A stretch of DNA of 64,000 bases from Maricaulis virginensis (GTDB taxonomy: Bacteria > Pseudomonadota > Alphaproteobacteria > Caulobacterales > Maricaulaceae), in contig NZ_BSFE01000008.1 of assembly GCF_027922185.1 (NCBI RefSeq), positions 79,242-143,241 on the forward strand. Reading direction: 5' to 3'. The notes under the pieces were generated by a model that saw nothing but the letters and a program-made list of their open reading frames with translations, did no database searches and was not told the origin of the DNA. Numbering within the stretch: the first letter of the stretch is position 1; each line of letters begins with the position of its first letter. Below are positions 34,642 through 42,527 of the stretch, in pieces. Both the position numbers and the translations under genes were made by a program.

Positions 34642-35841
34642 TTGATCGAGACACCCAATCGTATCGAGCCGTGCCTCTTTGATGACAGGGTCCCTGCCGA
34701 CCTGGCGGATCTGGCTGTCGAGTTGCGCGCCGCGGCGCAGGGGCTGGGGGTCGGGCTGCATCCGGACAGTGCTGCAGAACTGGCAGACCTCGTCCGGGTG
34801 ATGAACTGCTACTATTCCAATCTGATCGAAGGGCACAATACACGCCCCCGGGATATCGAGCTGGCCCTGATGGGGGCCGAGATCGATGAGGCGGCGCGGC
34901 CGCTGGCGCTCGAGGCGCGGGCCCATGTCGTCGTCCAGCGTCTGATCGACCAGCGGTTCCGGGAGGGCACACTCGACAGGCCGACATCACCGGAATTCCT
35001 GTCCTGGGTGCATCGCGAATTCTACAACAACATGCCCCCTGAATTCAGGTTCGTGAAACATCCGGATGGCCGGAAAGAGGAAATCCGTCCCGGCGCTTTC
35101 CGGGCCGAGGGCGATGGCGAGATCGCGGTCGGCCGGCACCGTCCGCCGTCCGGAAAGCATGTGGTCCGCTTTCTCGAACATTTCGACATGCGCTACCGCT
35201 CGGTCGAGACATCGGCCAGCGGCCGCATCATTGCCATTCCCGCTGCCCATCACCGCTTCAACTACATTCACCCGTTTCAGGATGGAAACGGTCGGGTGAG
35301 CCGGCTCATGTCGCACGCCATGGCGTTGCGCGCCGGCCTTGGCGCGGGCGGTCTCTGGCCGATATCCCGCGGTCTGGCGCGCGGGCTCGAAGACCGCGGT
35401 GAATACATGCGCATGATGGATCTGGCCGACGCCCCCCGCCGGAGCGATCATGATGGGCGGGGCAATCTGTCCGAAGCGGCGCTGCATGAATTCTGCCGAT
35501 GGTTCCTCAAGGTCGCACTCGACCAGATCGAGTTCTCCGGCCGGCTCTTCGATCTCGTCGGTCTGGACGCGCGCTACAGGCGCCTTGTCGCCGATGTCAG
35601 CGAGGACAAGCGGGCTCCGGATCTCGTCTCTGCCGTTCTGCGCTATGGCGTGCTGGAGCGGGGCGAGGCCGCCACGGTGCTGAAGACGTCAGGCGTGACC
35701 GCACGCAAGACCCTGAACCAGCTGGTCAGCCAGGGCTTTCTGACATCGCCGTCGCCGAAAACGCCGGTTCGTCTTGCCTTCCCGCTGGCCTATCGCGAAC
35801 GTCTCTTTCCAAACCTGTTCGCAGACGCCGCCTTGCCCTAA
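34642..35841 (+). CDS. Fic family protein with N-terminal inhibitory motif and C-terminal winged helix
   Basis: A Fic-domain protein (399 aa from TTG 34642; an ATG at 34522 would add 40 residues that look non-coding). The Fic motif HPFQDGNGR (His ~210) is complete, predicting AMP or other nucleotide transfer to a target hydroxyl. YYSNLIEGHNT (~57-67) fits the [S/T]xxxE[G/N] inhibitory motif, so it is a class II, self-inhibited Fic protein. The C-terminal ~75 residues (RYGVLERGEAATVLKTSGVT, then ARKTLNQLVSQGFL) form a winged helix. Downstream of the infC terminator; no partner antitoxin gene is seen, as expected for class II. Confidence 0.9.
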   Translation: MIETPNRIEPCLFDDRVPADLADLAVELRAAAQGLGVGLHPDSAAELADLVRVMNCYYSNLIEGHNTRPRDIELALMGAEIDEAARPLALEARAHVVVQRLIDQRFREGTLDRPTSPEFLSWVHREFYNNMPPEFRFVKHPDGRKEEIRPGAFRAEGDGEIAVGRHRPPSGKHVVRFLEHFDMRYRSVETSASGRIIAIPAAHHRFNYIHPFQDGNGRVSRLMSHAMALRAGLGAGGLWPISRGLARGLEDRGEYMRMMDLADAPRRSDHDGRGNLSEAALHEFCRWFLKVALDQIEFSGRLFDLVGLDARYRRLVADVSEDKRAPDLVSAVLRYGVLERGEAATVLKTSGVTARKTLNQLVSQGFLTSPSPKTPVRLAFPLAYRERLFPNLFADAALP

Positions 35842-35847
35842 TGCGCG

Positions 35848-37182
35848 TCACGGCGCGGCCGCGCGGCCCTGATTGTCCGCACCAGGCGCCGGCACGGCTT
35901 CTTCCTCGACCTCGTCCAGCGCGTCGGTCCTTGCCAGTTGCGGGAAGAGACGGAACCAGGCGGCGGCTGTCACCAGCGCCATGACGCCGCCCAGCAGGAC
36001 GGCGCCGACCGGGCCCAGGAAGCGCGCGGCAACGCCGGACTCGAATTCGCCCAGCTCGTTCGAGGCGGAAATGAAGATGAACTCCACCGAGGAGACGCGT
36101 CCGCGCATCGCGGTCGGCGTTGCCAGCTGGATGATCGACTGGCGGATGAAGACCGAGATCATGTCGGCCGCGCCGGTCACCGCCAGGGCGATCAGCGACA
36201 GGAGCAGGATCTTGGACAGGGCAAAGCCCAGCATCGCCACGCCGTAGACGGCAATGGCGCCCAGCATCCAGGCGCCGATGCGGCGGGTCAGCGGCCGTGT
36301 CGCCAGCATGAAGGCGATGATGGCCGCACCGACCGCCGGCGCCGTGCGCAACAGGCCCAGCCCCACCGTGTCAGTGTGCAGCACGTCGCGTGCGAAGACC
36401 GGCAGCAGGGCGGTCACGCCGCCGAACAGCACGACGACGAGGTCGAGCGAGATGGCGCCCAGCACGACCTTGTTGTGCCGCACATAGCGCAGCCCCTCGA
36501 TCGCCATGCGCCAGCCCGACTGGCCGTGCACCTTCTCGTGCGCGGGCGTGCGCGCGGTGGCGATGGCCAGGGTGGCGAAGACCAGCAGGGCGGCGCTGGT
36601 CAGATAGACTGCCTCGGGACCGGCGATATAGAGCAGCCCGCCCAGGGCCGGGCCGCCGATTGCCGCGCCCTGGAAGCCCAGCGAGTTCCAGGCGATCGCC
36701 TGGCGCAGATCGGCCCGCGGCACGATGCGGGGCAGCAGCGCACTCGCCGCGGCGGGCGAGAAGGCGTGCATGCAGCCCAGCACGATGGCGGCCGTGAACA
36801 CGATCCACAGCTGAACCGGGCCGGAGAAGAACGGGCTCGCCGCCAGCGCCAGGGCGCAGATCACGCGGACCACATTCGTCACGATGAGTATCAGGCGCCG
36901 GTCGAGCCGGTCGGCGGCCTGCCCGCCGACGAGCGACAGCAGGAAAACCGGTGCGAACTGGGCGAGGCCGACAAAACCCAGCATCAGCGCGCTTTCCTCG
37001 ATCGAGCGGGTCTCGCGCGCCACGTCATAGACCTGCCAGCCGATCGCGACCGCCTGCATCTGCCGCGCAGCGGAGATCGATTGCCGCATGGCCCAGTAGT
37101 GGCGGTAGGGCTGGTGGCGGAAGATGTCGAGAGACGGTGTCAGCACCGCCGGAGGGATAAGCGGGTTCGCGGTACCGGGCAA
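35848..37182 (-). CDS. MFS transporter, EntS/DHA3-like
   Basis: A 444-residue major facilitator permease with 12 predicted helices. FRHQPYRHYWAMRQSISAA leads into helix 1; GGQAADRLDRRLILIVTN is the conserved loop 2-3 motif, and RIGAWMLGAIAVYGVAML marks the second half. MRGRVSSVEFIFI resembles motifs in EntS-like exporters. The C-terminal tail is acidic and cytoplasmic. Family members export siderophores, drugs or metabolites; none is indicated here. Convergent with the Fic gene (6 bp between stops). Confidence 0.88.
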   Translation of the reverse strand: MPGTANPLIPPAVLTPSLDIFRHQPYRHYWAMRQSISAARQMQAVAIGWQVYDVARETRSIEESALMLGFVGLAQFAPVFLLSLVGGQAADRLDRRLILIVTNVVRVICALALAASPFFSGPVQLWIVFTAAIVLGCMHAFSPAAASALLPRIVPRADLRQAIAWNSLGFQGAAIGGPALGGLLYIAGPEAVYLTSAALLVFATLAIATARTPAHEKVHGQSGWRMAIEGLRYVRHNKVVLGAISLDLVVVLFGGVTALLPVFARDVLHTDTVGLGLLRTAPAVGAAIIAFMLATRPLTRRIGAWMLGAIAVYGVAMLGFALSKILLLSLIALAVTGAADMISVFIRQSIIQLATPTAMRGRVSSVEFIFISASNELGEFESGVAARFLGPVGAVLLGGVMALVTAAAWFRLFPQLARTDALDEVEEEAVPAPGADNQGRAAAP

Positions 37183-37370
37183 TCCGCCGCGGCGGGCACG
37201 CCGCGAAGATGCCGCATGTCGGGCGGATTGCAGGCTACCCTGTTCAGACGATATTCAGCGGCTAGGATTTGTGATGAAATCACTTGAAACTCACGGGCGT
37301 GTTCGCGCGGTGCTCCGCAGGGGCTTTACGCAGGATGCGGCCGGATAGTCCGACAGACAGGGGGAATGAC

Positions 37371-39134
37371 ATGAACAGCAAGCTTCTGGCCGGTGTGGCG
37401 CTTGCAGCGCTGATCGCGGGCGGCCTCGCCCACGCCCAGGATCCGGCGCTGCCGCCGGCCTATGGTTCGGTGCGCCTGTCCTCGGGCTTCGAGCCCGATC
37501 CGGCATCGGTCGGCGTCCGGGCCGGCGGCGCCATCTATGCCGGCAATGCGTCCGACTACTGCTCGGGCTATATCACACCGCAAGCGTCCTACGCCTTCGA
37601 CTACGACGCCGGCGGCTATGACCTCTTTGTCTCGGCCGCGTCCGATGTCGATGCGACGCTCCTGGTTCGCGCGCCTGATGGCAGCTGGCACTGCAATGAT
37701 GATGGCGAGGGGATCGGCCTCAATCCGGGCCTGCGCTTCGACAATCCGCAGTCGGGCAACTACCGGGTCTGGGTCGGCACGCTGAGCCCGGGCGTCGGAT
37801 ACGAGCCGGCCATGCTGCACATTTCCGAGGTCGGCTTCTCGTCTGCGAACGCCTATTCGCGGGCGCCGAACCCCAATCTGGCGCCGGAATCCGGCACGCT
37901 CGACCTGCGCGCAGGCTTTGCCGACGATCCGCGCACGGTGCGGGTGACGGCCGGCGGTGAAATCAGCGCGGACCGCGGGACCTCGCCGATGTGCCGCGGG
38001 CACGTGAATTCCGCGCCGGACCTCTGGGTGAACTATACCGGCCGCGGGGATTTCGACCTTTATCTGTCGATGGAGGCGGACAGCGACACCACGCTGCTCG
38101 TCCAGGACCCGAACGGCAACTGGCTGTGCGACGACGACACCGCCGAAAATCTCAATCCGGGCCTGCGGATCGAGGACCCGGCCGCCGGACGCTATGCGGT
38201 CTGGGCCGGACGCTTCTCGCGCGGTCCGGACGTGCCGGCGACGATCTATGTGTCGGAACTGGGTTTCCTGGGCAATATCGATACCCCGGCCGAACTCGAC
38301 TACTCGCTGCCGTCCAATTATGGCTCGGCCGATCTGGTCTCCGGTTTCACGCCCGATCCCTACACGGTCGACCTGATGGCCGGCGGCGATGTCGATGTGA
38401 ACGAGGCTGTCGGGCAGAACTGCCGCGGCTATGCCACCACGGCGCCCGACTTCGACATCACCTATGACGCCGACAATCTGGACCTCTACATCTCCGCCAC
38501 CTCGGACGGCGATGCGACCCTGGTCGTCAACGCACCGGACGGAACCTGGTGGTGCGATGACGACAGTGCGGGCAGCCTCAATCCGGGCATCCGTTTCGAC
38601 AATCCGCAGGATGGCCGCTACGACATCTGGGTCGGCACCTACAGCGAGGGCACGCCCGAGCCGGCGACGCTGCATATTTCCGAACTCGGCTTCGGCGATG
38701 AATTCGTCGGCGGCGGCTCCGCCCTCGATGTCGCTCTCGAAGCGAATTACGGCTCGGTCAGCCTGGAGGGCGGCTTCTCGCCCGACCCCTACACGGTCGA
38801 CCTCGTCGCGGGCGGTCCGCTCGATGCCGGCGAAGCGGCGGACCCGTCCTGCCGCGGCTATGTCACCGAAGCCCCCGACTTCGAGCTGAGTTTCGAGCCG
38901 GGCGCGCTGGACCTGTTCATCTCGGTCCTGGCCGATGCGGATACCACGCTGGTGATCAACGATCCGTCCGGCCGCTGGATCTGCGATGATGACGGTGCGG
39001 GCAGCCTCAATCCGGGTGTCCATTTCGAGAACCCCGAGGCCGGCGTCTACGACATCTGGGTTGGCACCTACTGGTCCGGCGACGGGCAGCCGGCCCGCCT
39101 GGGCATTTCGGAACTGGGCTTCCAGGAAGACTAG
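37371..39134 (+). CDS. Secreted protein with four Cys-containing beta repeats (PPC-like)
   Basis: A 587-residue exported protein: signal peptide ~1-23 (AALIAGGLAHAQ) then four tandem repeats of ~130-145 residues starting near 31, 170, 313 and 457. Each reads YGS-like start, L..GF.PDP..V....GG, C.GY, DLYIS..SD.DTTL.V..P.G.W.C.DD, LNPG..F.NP..G.Y.IWVGT, ISE.GF. Each repeat has two Cys, likely paired, and Asp-rich calcium-type loops. The fold resembles bacterial pre-peptidase C-terminal (PPC) domains usually attached to secreted proteases, but no protease domain is present. Function unknown; a surface or periplasmic binding role is plausible. Confidence 0.85.
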   Translation: MNSKLLAGVALAALIAGGLAHAQDPALPPAYGSVRLSSGFEPDPASVGVRAGGAIYAGNASDYCSGYITPQASYAFDYDAGGYDLFVSAASDVDATLLVRAPDGSWHCNDDGEGIGLNPGLRFDNPQSGNYRVWVGTLSPGVGYEPAMLHISEVGFSSANAYSRAPNPNLAPESGTLDLRAGFADDPRTVRVTAGGEISADRGTSPMCRGHVNSAPDLWVNYTGRGDFDLYLSMEADSDTTLLVQDPNGNWLCDDDTAENLNPGLRIEDPAAGRYAVWAGRFSRGPDVPATIYVSELGFLGNIDTPAELDYSLPSNYGSADLVSGFTPDPYTVDLMAGGDVDVNEAVGQNCRGYATTAPDFDITYDADNLDLYISATSDGDATLVVNAPDGTWWCDDDSAGSLNPGIRFDNPQDGRYDIWVGTYSEGTPEPATLHISELGFGDEFVGGGSALDVALEANYGSVSLEGGFSPDPYTVDLVAGGPLDAGEAADPSCRGYVTEAPDFELSFEPGALDLFISVLADADTTLVINDPSGRWICDDDGAGSLNPGVHFENPEAGVYDIWVGTYWSGDGQPARLGISELGFQED

Positions 39135-39159
39135 CCGCGTGTCAGGTGCCTGAATTGCC

Positions 39160-39187
39160 AAGGGGCGGCTCACCTGGGTCGCCCCTT
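39160..39187 (+). terminator. Weak terminator after the repeat protein
   Basis: AAGGGGCG (39160-39167) pairs with CGCCCCTT (39180-39187) around a 12-base loop. Only a short T/C end follows, so it may be weak. Confidence 0.4.
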
Positions 39188-39294
39188 CGTATGTCTTATG
39201 AGTGGCTTGCGTATCCCATATGCAGGATTCACTCTTCCGTTGTGGTCGGTGTTACACTATATCATCTTCCGATAGCGCGATCCGCAGGTGTTAG

Positions 39295-39741
39295 ATGAAA
39301 ATGACCGCCAACAGGCATAGATCCCTCGACGCGACCGGCGTCGGCCTGTCGGCGCTGTGCATCCTGCACTGCCTGCTGGTTCCCACCGCTGCCTCGGCTG
39401 CGCCCCTGCTCTCGCCGGAGCTGGGCTCGCTGTTCGGTCTCAGCCATGACTGGCATATCGTGATGCTGGCGCTGGCCGCGCCGGTCTCGCTGGTGGCGCT
39501 GGGCTGGGGCATGAAGTCGGTGGAGGCCGGCTGGCGGATCTTTGCGGCTGGCCTGTCCGGTCTCGTGCTGATGGCAATCGGTGCCTCGCACGTCTTCGGA
39601 CCGCTGGCCGAAACCGTGCTGACCCTGACCGGTGTGACCGTGCTGGCCGGGGCCCACCTGGTGAACTGGCGCGCCCGGGCCCGCGCCGGCCATGTCCATC
39701 GCCGCGATTGCGGCCTGTGCGAGCACGAGCCGCACGCCTGA
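39295..39741 (+). CDS. MerC domain-containing membrane protein
   Basis: A 148-residue protein with four predicted membrane helices. GLSALCILHCLLVPTAA has the MerC-type Cys pair in helix 1, DWHIVMLALAAPVSLVALGW forms helix 2, and the C-terminus carries a second cysteine/histidine cluster (HVHRRDCGLCEHEPH). MerC proteins take up mercury in mer operons; chromosomal relatives without mer genes are probably uptake or sensing proteins for other metals such as zinc. No mer genes lie nearby. It is alone in orientation before the rpmI operon. Confidence 0.85.
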   Translation: MKMTANRHRSLDATGVGLSALCILHCLLVPTAASAAPLLSPELGSLFGLSHDWHIVMLALAAPVSLVALGWGMKSVEAGWRIFAAGLSGLVLMAIGASHVFGPLAETVLTLTGVTVLAGAHLVNWRARARAGHVHRRDCGLCEHEPHA

Positions 39742-39885
39742 GACGGAGTCAGCTGCGCCCTTGCAATAGCGCCGTTTCCGCGTATAAGACCCCGCTTCCA
39801 ACTCCAGCCTGACGGGCCCGTTCGACATGCCCGCTGGCTGCACCATCCACAAGACCGCTCCGGCGGTCCTGCAAAGGAGATGAAA

Positions 39886-40086
39886 ATGTCGAAGATGAAG
39901 ACGAAGAGCGGCGCCAAAAAGCGCTTCAAGCTCACTGCCACGGGCAAGGTGAAGGCCGGCCAGGCCGGCAAGCGCCACGGCATGATCAAGCGGACTCCCA
40001 AGCAGATCCGCAACAAGCGCGGCCAGACGACACTGTCGCCCCAGGACGCGCGGATCGTGAAAAAATACATCCCGAACGGCCTGTAA
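39886..40086 (+). CDS. rpmI: 50S ribosomal protein L35
   Basis: A 66-residue basic protein, MSKMKTKSGAKKRFKLTATG to YIPNGL, matching L35. AAAGGAG (39873-39879) lies 6 bp before the ATG at 39886; another ATG at 39880 is too close to it. It is the first gene of the rpmI-rplT pair. It is normally preceded by infC, which here is 5.4 kb away. Confidence 0.97.
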   Translation: MSKMKTKSGAKKRFKLTATGKVKAGQAGKRHGMIKRTPKQIRNKRGQTTLSPQDARIVKKYIPNGL

Positions 40087-40115
40087 GCCGCGGCAGCTGA
40101 GTTAGGAGCACACCC

Positions 40116-40472
40116 ATGTCTCGAGTTACGTCCGGACCGGCGACCGCCAAGCGCCACAAGAAAGTCATCAAAGCGGCCAAGGGCTATTACGGCCGCCGCA
40201 AGAACACCTTCCGCGCTGCCGTGCAGGCTGTGGAGAAGGCCGGCCAGTACGCCTATCGCGACCGCCGTGCCAAGAAGCGCAATTTCCGCGGTCTCTGGAT
40301 CCAGCGCATCAATGCCGGTGCCCGCGAGCACGGCATGACCTATTCGGTCTTCATGAACGGTCTGAACAAGGCCGGCATCGAAGTCGACCGCAAGGTCCTG
40401 TCCGACATCGCGATCCGCGAACCGGAAGCCTTCAAGGCGCTCGTCGATCAGGCGCGCGCTGCGCTGGGCTGA
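40116..40472 (+). CDS. rplT: 50S ribosomal protein L20
   Basis: A 118-residue protein starting MSRVTSGPATAKRHKKVIKA, with the conserved GYYGRRKNTFRAAVQAV and DRRAKKRNFRGLWIQRINA. L20 binds 23S rRNA early in 50S assembly and in some bacteria represses its own operon. 29 bp after rpmI; followed by a strong terminator before the repeat element and pheS. Confidence 0.98.
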   Translation: MSRVTSGPATAKRHKKVIKAAKGYYGRRKNTFRAAVQAVEKAGQYAYRDRRAKKRNFRGLWIQRINAGAREHGMTYSVFMNGLNKAGIEVDRKVLSDIAIREPEAFKALVDQARAALG

Positions 40473-40497
40473 ACCCGGTCACACCGATCCGATTGAA

Positions 40498-40531
40498 AAG
40501 GCCCGCCAGCGCATCGCCGGCGGGCCTTTTT
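40498..40531 (+). terminator. Rho-independent terminator of rpmI-rplT
   Basis: AAGGCCCGCC (40498-40507) pairs with GGCGGGCCTT (40519-40528) and is followed by a T run to 40531. Confidence 0.85.
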
Positions 40532-40582
40532 CTTGTCTTGCTCCCCGGAATACACAAATGGCTCCGACAGATGCACAAAACA

Positions 40583-40747
40583 CCATCCTTCCCCTTGATG
40601 GGGAAGGTGGGCCAGCGCGCAGCGCTGGGTCGGAAGGGGTGAATCCCGCTGCCGATCCATCGGGTGCAAACGCGCGGACACCTCGCCCCAACCCCATCCA
40701 CCACGCCTTCGGCGCGGTCCCCCTTCCCCGTCAAGGGGAAGGATGGC
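40583..40747. repeat. 165-bp palindromic intergenic repeat element
   Basis: Left arm (40583-40610, with CCATCCTTCCCCTTGATGGG) and right arm (40719-40747) are inverted copies, and each arm is itself a hairpin (CTTCCCC...GGGGAAG). The ~108-bp centre is GC-rich with smaller palindromes (GCGCGCAGCGC; GCCTTCGGCGC). It lies between the rplT terminator and pheS. The architecture matches the element at 53349-53515. Confidence 0.8.
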
Positions 40748-40839
40748 AGGCGCGGCGACCTTTCAAAGCCGCCCAAGCCGGTCGACAGTTGAATCCCCAA
40801 CCGCTAAATCCACCTCGACCGCGAGGGACTGAGAACACC

Positions 40840-41922
40840 ATGACCGACACATCCAATCTCGACACGCTGGAAGCCGAGGTCCGCAGCCAGATCGATGGCG
40901 CGGCCGACGAGGCGGCGCTGGACGCTGTGCGCGTGTCCGCCCTGGGCAAGAAGGGCTCGGTTTCGCTGATGATGCGCGAGCTGGGCAAGATGAGCCCGGA
41001 AGAGCGTCAGGTGATGGGCCCGGCGCTCAACGGTCTAAAGACCCGCCTCAACGACGCCCTGGAAGCACGCAAGGCCGATCTGGAAGCCAGGGCGCTGGAC
41101 GCAGCCCTGGCCTCGGAAACGGTCGACATCACCCTGCCGGTGCGCCCGGAGCCGCAAGGCTCGCTGCATCCGATCACCCAGGTGATGGAAGAACTGGCCG
41201 TGATCTTCGCGGACATGGGTTTCGAGGTCGCCGAGGGCCCGGACGTCGAGGACGACTTCCACAATTTCACCGCCCTGAACTTCCCGCCCGGCCACCCGGC
41301 GCGCGACACCCAGGACACTTTCTTCATGCAGCCGGACGAGAACGGCGAGCGCAAGGTGTTGCGCACCCACACCTCGCCGGTGCAGATCCGCACCATGCTG
41401 AAAGGCAAGACGCCGATCCGCATCATCGTGCCGGGCCGCGTCTATCGCTGCGACTGGGACCAGACCCACACGCCGATGTTCCACCAGGTCGAGGGCCTGG
41501 TGATCGATCGCGAGGCGAATATGGGCCACCTCAAGGGCACGCTGCTGGATTTCATCGCGGCCTTTTTCGAGACCGACCAGGTAGAAGCCCGTTTCCGGCC
41601 GCACCACTTCCCCTTCACCGAGCCGAGCGCCGAGATGGATGTGCGCTATGAGCGTGTCGGCGATGCGGTGAAGGTGGGTTCGGGCGACAAGTGGATGGAA
41701 ATCCTCGGCTGTGGCATGGTCCACCCGAATGTGATCCGCAATTGCGGCCTCGACCCGGACGAGTTCCAGGGCTTTGCCTGGGGCATGGGCGTCGACCGTC
41801 TCGCCATGCTGAAATACGGCGCGCCGGACCTGCGCGACTTCTTCAATTCCGACAAGCGCTGGCTGAACCATTATGGCTTCAGCCCGTTGCTGCAGGCCAA
41901 TCTCGCGACGGGGCTGAGCTAG
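40840..41922 (+). CDS. pheS: Phenylalanine-tRNA ligase alpha subunit
   Basis: A 360-residue class II synthetase subunit. The N-terminal coiled coil (~1-90, with ALGKKGSVSLMMRELGKM) binds tRNA. Motif 1 (GSLHPITQVMEELAVIFADM), motif 2 (RIIVPGRVYRCDWDQTHTPM, FHQVEGLVI) and motif 3 (GFAWGMGVDRLAMLKYG) are intact. With PheT it forms the alpha2beta2 enzyme. MTDTSNLDTLEAEV at 40840 is the family start; the longer open frame reads through the repeat element. Confidence 0.98.
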   Translation: MTDTSNLDTLEAEVRSQIDGAADEAALDAVRVSALGKKGSVSLMMRELGKMSPEERQVMGPALNGLKTRLNDALEARKADLEARALDAALASETVDITLPVRPEPQGSLHPITQVMEELAVIFADMGFEVAEGPDVEDDFHNFTALNFPPGHPARDTQDTFFMQPDENGERKVLRTHTSPVQIRTMLKGKTPIRIIVPGRVYRCDWDQTHTPMFHQVEGLVIDREANMGHLKGTLLDFIAAFFETDQVEARFRPHHFPFTEPSAEMDVRYERVGDAVKVGSGDKWMEILGCGMVHPNVIRNCGLDPDEFQGFAWGMGVDRLAMLKYGAPDLRDFFNSDKRWLNHYGFSPLLQANLATGLS

Positions 41923-41930
41923 GCTGACCC

Positions 41931-42527
41931 ATGTGGCGCTGGCTCTCCCATAACCATCAGACGCTGACTGCGGTCGGCGCGATGCTCGTGGGCATCGCGG
42001 CGCTGTTTGTCGCCTGGGACCAGGGGCGGGTGATGCGGGCCCAGCAGCACGGGGCCGTAGTACCGGTGCTGCAGATCGACGGCTTCCTGGTCACGCGGCC
42101 GGAAACCCGCTCGATCGGCCTGCGCGTCTACAATAACGGCGTCGGTCCGGCGATGATCGAGAGTGTCACCCTGCGCCGCGACGGTGTGGAGGTGCAGGAC
42201 TTTTCGGCGCTGATGGAGGTGCTGCCGGCCGACCAGGACCGCTCCTGGGCCACCCTGGCAGGCCGCACGCTCGCACCCGGCGGCGAGGTCGAGCCGATCA
42301 TGATCCAGTGGCCGCGCTCTTCGCTCGAAGGCCCTGCCGTCACCGCGCTGCTGGCGGAGTGGGACCTCTGGCAGGTCGAGGCCTGCTATTGCTCGGTCTT
42401 TGACCGCTGCTGGACCACCCAGACGTCCAATGCCCGTCCTGTGCCCGTGCGCCGTTGCGAGGCGCAGCGGGACGATGTTTTCCAAACTCTCGGATCCGTG
42501 CCCGACACGGAGGAGCCCGACCAATGA
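41931..42527 (+). CDS. Hypothetical membrane-anchored protein between pheS and pheT
   Basis: A 198-residue protein with one N-terminal helix (~11-28, LTAVGAMLVGIAALFVAWD) and a soluble domain of likely beta structure (VVPVLQIDGFLVTRPETRSI; IGLRVYNNGVGPAMIESVTL). YNNGVGPA is reminiscent of small conserved envelope proteins with an Ig-like domain. Two or three Cys near the C-terminus (ACYCSVFDRCW) may form disulfides, so the domain may be periplasmic. It starts 8 bp after pheS and its stop overlaps the pheT start (ATGA), so it is translated with both. No family is recognised. Confidence 0.8.
   Translation: MWRWLSHNHQTLTAVGAMLVGIAALFVAWDQGRVMRAQQHGAVVPVLQIDGFLVTRPETRSIGLRVYNNGVGPAMIESVTLRRDGVEVQDFSALMEVLPADQDRSWATLAGRTLAPGGEVEPIMIQWPRSSLEGPAVTALLAEWDLWQVEACYCSVFDRCWTTQTSNARPVPVRRCEAQRDDVFQTLGSVPDTEEPDQ

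Noticed and set aside
39249..39268. Possible zinc-regulator (Zur-like) half site before the MerC-like gene
   Set aside because: GTTACACTATATCATC is too imperfect a dyad to claim, although a metal-related gene follows.
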